In this document: positions 59,891-64,000 of the stretch, one piece after another
How positions within the stretch are numbered: the stretch's first letter is position 1
How the letters are laid out: every line of letters starts with the position of its first letter
Origin: Collinsella sp. AF25-2LB
GTDB lineage: Bacteria; Actinomycetota; Coriobacteriia; Coriobacteriales; Coriobacteriaceae
Length of the DNA stretch: 64,000 bases
Direction: 5' to 3'
Assembly: GCF_003458415.1 (NCBI RefSeq)
Contig: NZ_QRUF01000009.1
Span: 1 to 64,000, forward strand
Position numbers and translations under genes: made by a program
Notes under the pieces: model-generated
The model's input: only the letters and a program-made list of their open reading frames with translations
The model's database searches: none
What the model was told of the DNA's origin: nothing

Positions 59891-60353
59891 CGCACCATCT
59901 TATCCGAGCCGGGGCACGTTCGCATAGCGTGGCGCGTGACGGTTGCAAAACCACCCCATTTGAAACAAACGCAAAAAAGTACTTGCAAAGACGCGTTCCG
60001 ACATATAAGTTGATAAAAGACCGCCGTTGCGGTTTTAAGTAGATCGAGCATATGAAGTTTGAGATTTAGCGTGTAAGAGAAGGAAGATCGGCAAAGTACA
60101 ACCCCAAACGCAATGACAACTTAATGAGGTAACTGCCACATGTGAGGCACCCAGGGCATTGCTGTCTCGATTTTGAGCACGATGCCTTCCGCCTTGCATG
60201 GGCCGTTCCATCCCGCCCCTGCAGCAACTGCCTCACGGGCTCATTGAAAACCGCATAGCACCCCAACGTCAGCACATCACCCACGGCAAGCACATCACTC
60301 ACGACAACCAACACATCAACAAACAGCACGAACATCAACCGATTGGAGAAGCT
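59891..60353. other. Non-coding leader of the inserted cassette, with iteron-like repeats
   Basis: A TTGCAA..TATAAG promoter-like pair is near 59980-60010 and a small ACCGC/GCGGT hairpin with T tract at 60020-60036. Two adjacent 18-bp repeats AGCACATCACCCACGGCA and AGCACATCACTCACGACA (60271-60306), followed by a third, weaker copy, resemble plasmid iterons or regulator sites. No gene is supported here. Confidence 0.45.
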
Positions 60354-61250
60354 ATGACAAACCACCACGCTGAAGACGGCGATAAGAAAAGCATTCTGGA
60401 TGTCCGCATTGAGCGAGCATCCGCAAACAAATACGACGCCGCCTTTGCCGCCGCAACCATCGAGAACTTCGCGTCGCTGCCGCTCGCGACGGTCTTGGCC
60501 GGCAAGCCTCAACTGCTGAAGCGCTGCATCAAAATCATGGGCGATCCCAGCATTCGCAGGCTGACAGATCCCTATGCCCCAAATCGAGATAACGAGCCTC
60601 GCGTCCTTACTATGGGCTGCTTAGCCCATATGCTCACGGCGCTCGACACGAAACTCAAGCTCGAATGGACACCCGACGAGCGTTGCAAGCTCGAAATCAA
60701 GCGGGACGCCCTGTGCACTGCATTGTTCCTTCCGCTGAACGACCTCAAGCGCGGCAACGTCGAGCTCGATGCGCAGACCCGGCAAATGCAAATGCCCGGC
60801 ACCGCGAGACAGAAGACCCCAAGGCCCCGCGCGACCGTTATCGACCGCAACCGCCATAACCAGTTGACCGCGCAGTTTTCCATCGATGAGGCAGCCGTTA
60901 GAGCCTTGGTCGACACATTGTGCCTCCTGAGCATCAACGAACTGTTCGAGGGCTATCTCGCCCTTGTCCCCGCGACGGCACCCAAGTCGGTGGCAAAAAT
61001 CATCGAGACCTGCAGGCACCAGTTTGGGCGCCATCGCAACGACGAGGAAATGAACGCCAGCATCGTGCGGCACTACAAGGCCCATTGCACAAACGGTGAA
61101 CGCGCCCCAGTGGAGCATCAGCTACGACTCGCATACACCACGCCCATCGCAACGCTCCATCGCTTTGGAGCCCTTGACATCCGAGAGCCGCACGAACAGG
61201 CGGCCTGTCCCGAAACCGAGCTCGATCGCAGGCTCGGACGAACCCGATAG
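60354..61250 (+). CDS. Unrecognised protein of the inserted cassette
   Basis: A 298-residue soluble, mostly helical protein with no recognised motif. The start at ATG 60354 has GGAG six bases upstream; the frame opening at 60198 runs through the repeats and is unlikely. Charge is mixed, with a basic central segment (TARQKTPRPRATVIDRNRHN). By position it could be the replication or regulatory gene of the element, but nothing in the sequence shows this. About 60 bp later the ClpP-like gene starts. Confidence 0.65.
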   Translation: MTNHHAEDGDKKSILDVRIERASANKYDAAFAAATIENFASLPLATVLAGKPQLLKRCIKIMGDPSIRRLTDPYAPNRDNEPRVLTMGCLAHMLTALDTKLKLEWTPDERCKLEIKRDALCTALFLPLNDLKRGNVELDAQTRQMQMPGTARQKTPRPRATVIDRNRHNQLTAQFSIDEAAVRALVDTLCLLSINELFEGYLALVPATAPKSVAKIIETCRHQFGRHRNDEEMNASIVRHYKAHCTNGERAPVEHQLRLAYTTPIATLHRFGALDIREPHEQAACPETELDRRLGRTR

Positions 61251-61312
61251 CTCGCCCGCCCTCGGCGGGCAGCAACCCATCCCACAACCCAACCAACCAG
61301 AAAGGAGTCCTC

Positions 61313-61930
61313 ATGAACACTTGTCAATCCCCCATCATCAGCCCCCTCACCATGCGTGAATCCGCCCGAGGCATCACGCTCACCAGCATTTACGATGAGA
61401 TGCTCGCCCGTCGCGAGCTCTCCGTCATGGGAAACATCGAAACCCCGATGGCCCACGACCTATGCCAGCAGATCCGCCTGCTCGATGCCACCGACCCCAG
61501 CCGCCCCATCACCATATTTGTCGCCAGCGCCGGCGGAAGCGTGCGATCGGGTCTTGCAATCTATGACGCCATGCGCCTCGCATCGTGCCCCATCCGCACC
61601 GTCTGCCTGGAATTCGCCGCGTCCATGGGCGCCGTGATCTTTATGGGCGGCGACGATCGCCGTATGGCGCCCCATGCAGAGCTCATGATTCACGACCCGC
61701 TGATCCCCCAGGGGGCAGGCGGCTCGGCACTTGCGCTGCAGGAAACCAGCCGGCGTCTCATGCAGACCCGCAAGACCCTCACGCAAATCCTCTCGGACCG
61801 CAGCGGCCTCACGCCCAAGCGCATCCAGTCCCTCACTGCAAAAGACACCTACCTTTCGGCCGAGCGCGCCGTCGAGCTCGGCTTTGCCCACGAAATCCTC
61901 TCGACCACCAAGGAGGTCGCCCATGTCTAA
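61313..61930 (+). CDS. ClpP-like serine protease of the inserted cassette
   Basis: A 205-residue ClpP-fold peptidase. The catalytic triad is intact: Ser104 in FAASMGAVIFM, His127 in ELMIHDP and Asp178 in AKDTYLSAERAVELGF. It is well diverged from chromosomal ClpP (for example FVASAGGSVRSG in place of the usual INSPGG). The family forms barrel-shaped tetradecamers fed by an AAA+ partner; no ClpX or ClpA is near. The stop overlaps the start of the VirD4-like ATPase gene by 8 bases. A GAAAGGAG site lies upstream. Confidence 0.88.
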   Translation: MNTCQSPIISPLTMRESARGITLTSIYDEMLARRELSVMGNIETPMAHDLCQQIRLLDATDPSRPITIFVASAGGSVRSGLAIYDAMRLASCPIRTVCLEFAASMGAVIFMGGDDRRMAPHAELMIHDPLIPQGAGGSALALQETSRRLMQTRKTLTQILSDRSGLTPKRIQSLTAKDTYLSAERAVELGFAHEILSTTKEVAHV

Positions 61931-63227
61931 CCTCGCCAGCCGCCTCGCCGCATCTGAGTCCGCATCGTCCACCATCCTCGCCAAGGATCGAACGCTTTCC
62001 TGCGACACCCGCCAAACGGGACTCAACAACAACGCACTTGTGATCGGCCCCTCGGGAGCCGGCAAGACCCGAAACGTCCTCAAGCCCAACCTGCTGCAAA
62101 TAAACGCAAGCTACATCGTGCTCGACACCAAAGGCACGCTCTGTCGCGAAGTGGGACCCGTGCTGGCAGCCCACGGTTACCGCGTGCAATGTCTCAACTT
62201 CGCCGACCTCAACACCGTCCCGGCCCTTGCGCCCGGCATCGAGCGCTGCGGCTACAACCCCCTGAGGCACATTCGCCGCAAGGCGGACGGCAGGCCCAAC
62301 CAGCAGGACATCCTCTCGGTGGCAAAGGCCATCTGCCCCATCGAGGACAACAACCAGCCTTTTTGGGATCATGCGGCGGCAAACCTGCTGTCGTGTCTTA
62401 TCGCCTACGTCACCGAACAGCTGCCCGCCGACGAGCAGACGATCAGCTCGGTCATCAAGCTGATCGAGCACCTGCAAGACGGTGCCACGGGTCGATTGTT
62501 TGACGACCTGATCACGACCGACCCCCAAAGCTATGCCCTCTCGCTATGGCGGCGCTACGCCATTACGCAAAATGCCGAGCGCATGCACGCGAGCATCGTC
62601 GGCATCCTTGCCGAAAAGGTCATGTGTCTGGGATTCGACGGTGCGGCACAGCTCTATCGTGAGTGCCATCAGGTGGACTTCGCTTCCATGGGACACACCC
62701 CCTGCGCCCTGTTTGTAACCGTGAGCGATATTGACCGCAATCTCGATCCGCTGACCGGCCTCTTTATTTCGCAGGCGTTTATGGGCCTCATACGCGAGGC
62801 CGACAAGCAGCCCGACGGCAGCCTGCCCGTGCCCGTACGCTTTATGCTCGACGACTTTGCAAACCTGCAGATTCCCCAGATCGACAACGTGCTCTCGATT
62901 ATCCGAAGCCGCAACATCTGGGCAACGCTGCTGCTGCAGTCGACCAATCAACTCGATGCGCTCTACGGGGAGGCGCGTGCACGCTCCATCATGGGCAACT
63001 GCGACGCGCATCTGGTATTGGCCTTCCAGGACCCCGAGAGCGCCCGGGTATTTTCCGACCGTGCCGATGCATTGCCCAGCACACTTATGGCGACGCCAAT
63101 CGATCGCTCGTGGCTCTTTGTGCGCGGTCGTACCCCCGAGCAGGTCGAACGCTTTAGGCTCGAAGACCATCCGCTGTACGGGGAACTGCCCGAAGCGCAG
63201 CGAGGCCATGCGGAGGCCGAGCTCTAG
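61923..63227 (+). CDS. Soluble VirD4/TraG-type ATPase of the inserted cassette
   Basis: A 434-residue P-loop ATPase of the type IV coupling-protein family. Walker A is IGPSGAGKTRNVLKPNLLQ (residues 42-49 for the P-loop), Walker B is MLDDFANLQIP (Asp310-Asp311), and the conserved motifs IIRSRNIWATLLLQSTNQLD and IMGNCDAHLVLAFQD follow. Unlike classical VirD4/TraG there are no N-terminal membrane helices. A longer frame from 61731 is out of phase with the ClpP gene and is rejected. Start at ATG 61923, inside the ClpP stop region. In plasmids such proteins feed DNA to a secretion channel; here neither relaxase nor channel genes are present. Confidence 0.88.
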   Translation: MSNLASRLAASESASSTILAKDRTLSCDTRQTGLNNNALVIGPSGAGKTRNVLKPNLLQINASYIVLDTKGTLCREVGPVLAAHGYRVQCLNFADLNTVPALAPGIERCGYNPLRHIRRKADGRPNQQDILSVAKAICPIEDNNQPFWDHAAANLLSCLIAYVTEQLPADEQTISSVIKLIEHLQDGATGRLFDDLITTDPQSYALSLWRRYAITQNAERMHASIVGILAEKVMCLGFDGAAQLYRECHQVDFASMGHTPCALFVTVSDIDRNLDPLTGLFISQAFMGLIREADKQPDGSLPVPVRFMLDDFANLQIPQIDNVLSIIRSRNIWATLLLQSTNQLDALYGEARARSIMGNCDAHLVLAFQDPESARVFSDRADALPSTLMATPIDRSWLFVRGRTPEQVERFRLEDHPLYGELPEAQRGHAEAEL

Positions 63228-63305
63228 ACGCAGGGCCCTCGCAGCACGCGACGCTCCGGCGAAGATCCTTAAAGGCCGTGCGCCCCGGGGCCACGGCAAA
63301 GCAAA

Positions 63306-63398
63306 GGGGCCCGCATCCGATGGGATACGGGCCCCTGGCTATAAGGCGCGATGCGTTAACAGCAGCGACTACTTGCGGTGCGCGCGATAGAACTCGAT
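63306..63398. repeat. Right copy of pgi 3' end with terminator (att-like repeat)
   Basis: Hairpin GGGGCCCGCATC..GATACGGGCCCC (63306-63335) and the authentic pgi end (63367-63398). The hairpin acts as terminator of pgi on the minus strand and of the VirD4-like gene on +. Confidence 0.8.
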
Positions 63399-64000
63399 GA
63401 GCGCCTGGGTCGAAGCGTCCTGCTCGGCCTTGGCGGCGTCGTCGTGGAAGGCCGGGGTGATCTGCTTGGCAAGCTGCTTGCCCAGCTCGACGCCCCACTG
63501 GTCGTAGGAGTCGATGCCCCAGACCGTGCCCTCGACAAACGTAATGTGCTCGTACAGGGCGATGAGCTCGCCGAGCGCGAACGGGGTCAACGTGTCGCCG
63601 AAGATCGAGGTCGTCGGGCGGTTGCCCTCAAAGCAGCGGGCCGGGACGATCTGCTCGGGCGTGCCCTCGGCGCGCACCTCGTCGGCCGTCTTGCCAAAGG
63701 CGAGCGCCTTGGTCTGGGCCAGGAAGTTGCCCAGGAACAGCTCGTGCACGTCCTGACCGCTGTCGGTCGCAGGGTTGGCAGTGTTGGCGAAAGCGATAAA
63801 GTCGGCCGGAACCACCACAGTGCCCTGGTGCAGCAGCTGGTAGAAGGCGTGCTGGCCGTTGGTGCCGGGCTCGCCCCAGAAGATCTCACCGGTATCGGAG
63901 GTCACGGCGCTGCCGTCCCAGCGGACGTGCTTGCCGTTGGACTCCATGGTGAGCTGCTGCAGGTAGGCCGGGAAACGGTGCAGGTACTGGCAGTACGGCA
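63369..64000 (-). CDS. pgi: Glucose-6-phosphate isomerase (C-terminal part, runs off the right edge)
   Basis: The last about 210 codons of phosphoglucose isomerase. The frame is open to the window edge and reads [39 protein letters not shown] (substrate-binding His), [33 protein letters not shown] [16 protein letters not shown], and ends [11 protein letters not shown]. It interconverts glucose 6-phosphate and fructose 6-phosphate. Its 3' end is the duplicated segment bounding the inserted cassette. Confidence 0.95.
   Translation of the reverse strand, partial: PYCQYLHRFPAYLQQLTMESNGKHVRWDGSAVTSDTGEIFWGEPGTNGQHAFYQLLHQGTVVVPADFIAFANTANPATDSGQDVHELFLGNFLAQTKALAFGKTADEVRAEGTPEQIVPARCFEGNRPTTSIFGDTLTPFALGELIALYEHITFVEGTVWGIDSYDQWGVELGKQLAKQITPAFHDDAAKAEQDASTQALIEFYRAHRK

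Larger units (their letters stand above)
59800..63398. mobile_element. 3.6-kb insertion between duplicated pgi 3' ends
   Basis: Near-identical copies of the pgi C-terminal codons plus the pgi terminator lie at both ends (59800-59890, 63306-63398). The left copy is only a fragment, and the right one belongs to real pgi. Between them are three genes of non-chromosomal flavour (unknown, ClpP-like, VirD4-like). This is the expected result of site-specific integration into the 3' end of pgi, which leaves the gene intact. No integrase is found inside, so it may be a decayed or satellite element that relies on a recombinase in trans. Confidence 0.6.

Noticed and set aside
61731-61922. 64-codon N-terminal extension of the VirD4-like ATPase
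   Set aside because: It lies inside the ClpP-like gene and looks like out-of-frame sequence (Arg/Ser/Pro-rich); the overlap start at 61923 fits better.
1-64000. CRISPR arrays, tRNA and rRNA genes, prophage
   Set aside because: No regular repeat-spacer pattern, no cloverleaf or rRNA-like sequence and no phage structural genes were seen on reading both strands. A formal scan (tRNA, rRNA and CRISPR finders) would settle this.

Overview
The window looks like a chromosomal segment of a high-GC, Gram-positive gut actinobacterium of the Coriobacteriia, most likely Collinsella. This is an inference from codon and GC usage, Shine-Dalgarno-led starts, a fermentative gene set (pta, two ackA copies, L-lactate dehydrogenase), an LPxTG surface protein, the acetyl-DAP lysine pathway and the ECF-type transporter. 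No tRNA, rRNA or CRISPR array was seen. About 55 protein genes can be supported, most of them housekeeping.

Layout. 0.5-7 kb: polyphosphate kinase, an RlmD-like 23S rRNA methyltransferase, DJ-1/PfpI, Maf and a P1-family peptidase, all on +. 7-14 kb: on -, UDP-galactopyranose mutase with a glycosyltransferase and two tandem acetate kinases; on +, phosphotransacetylase. 14-20.4 kb (-): MFS transporter, LysR regulator, HIT protein, exonuclease VII, membrane Zn-peptidase, RNase D. 20.4-27.3 kb (+): lipid kinase with a 30-residue membrane peptide, a cell-wall-anchored C69 dipeptidase, and a tryptophan ECF transporter (TrpP-like S protein, fused EcfA pair, EcfT) preceded by a Trp-Trp-Trp leader peptide and attenuator. 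27.4-35.4 kb: aspartate racemase with an ATP-grasp ligase (probable D-Asp cross-bridge), MOSC protein, PcsB-like hydrolase, HTH/Ser-Thr kinase pair, small membrane proteins and a HigBA module. 35.4-40.7 kb: lysine biosynthesis, with an M20 deacetylase divergent from a lysine riboswitch that precedes a fused lysA-dapA, then dapB and dapH. 41-59.6 kb: nucleoid-associated protein, Mbeg1-like hydrolase, ldh, aminotransferase, NAD synthetase, a DUF4160 pair, two low-complexity proteins, EttA, SdpR/SdpI, TcdA, TatD, PfkB kinase, two HAD phosphatases and deoC.

59.8-63.4 kb: a 3.5-kb insertion bounded by two copies of the 3' end plus terminator of pgi. It carries three genes: an unknown protein, a ClpP-type protease with an intact Ser-His-Asp triad, and a soluble VirD4/TraG-type ATPase whose start overlaps the clpP stop. 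The authentic pgi continues off the right edge.

The most unexpected non-coding signal is a set of nested palindromes at convergent gene ends. Five elements have locus-specific, self-complementary outer arms of 15-31 bp around a 64-71-nt core that itself forms a hairpin. The cores fall into two families: three copies at 6.9, 7.1 and 10.7 kb, and two copies at 40.8 and 51.1 kb. A sixth, AT-rich, MITE-like palindrome lies at 56.0 kb. The strongest candidates for something undescribed are these elements, the ClpP-VirD4 cassette, the LysA-DapA fusion and the Trp-attenuated ECF transporter.
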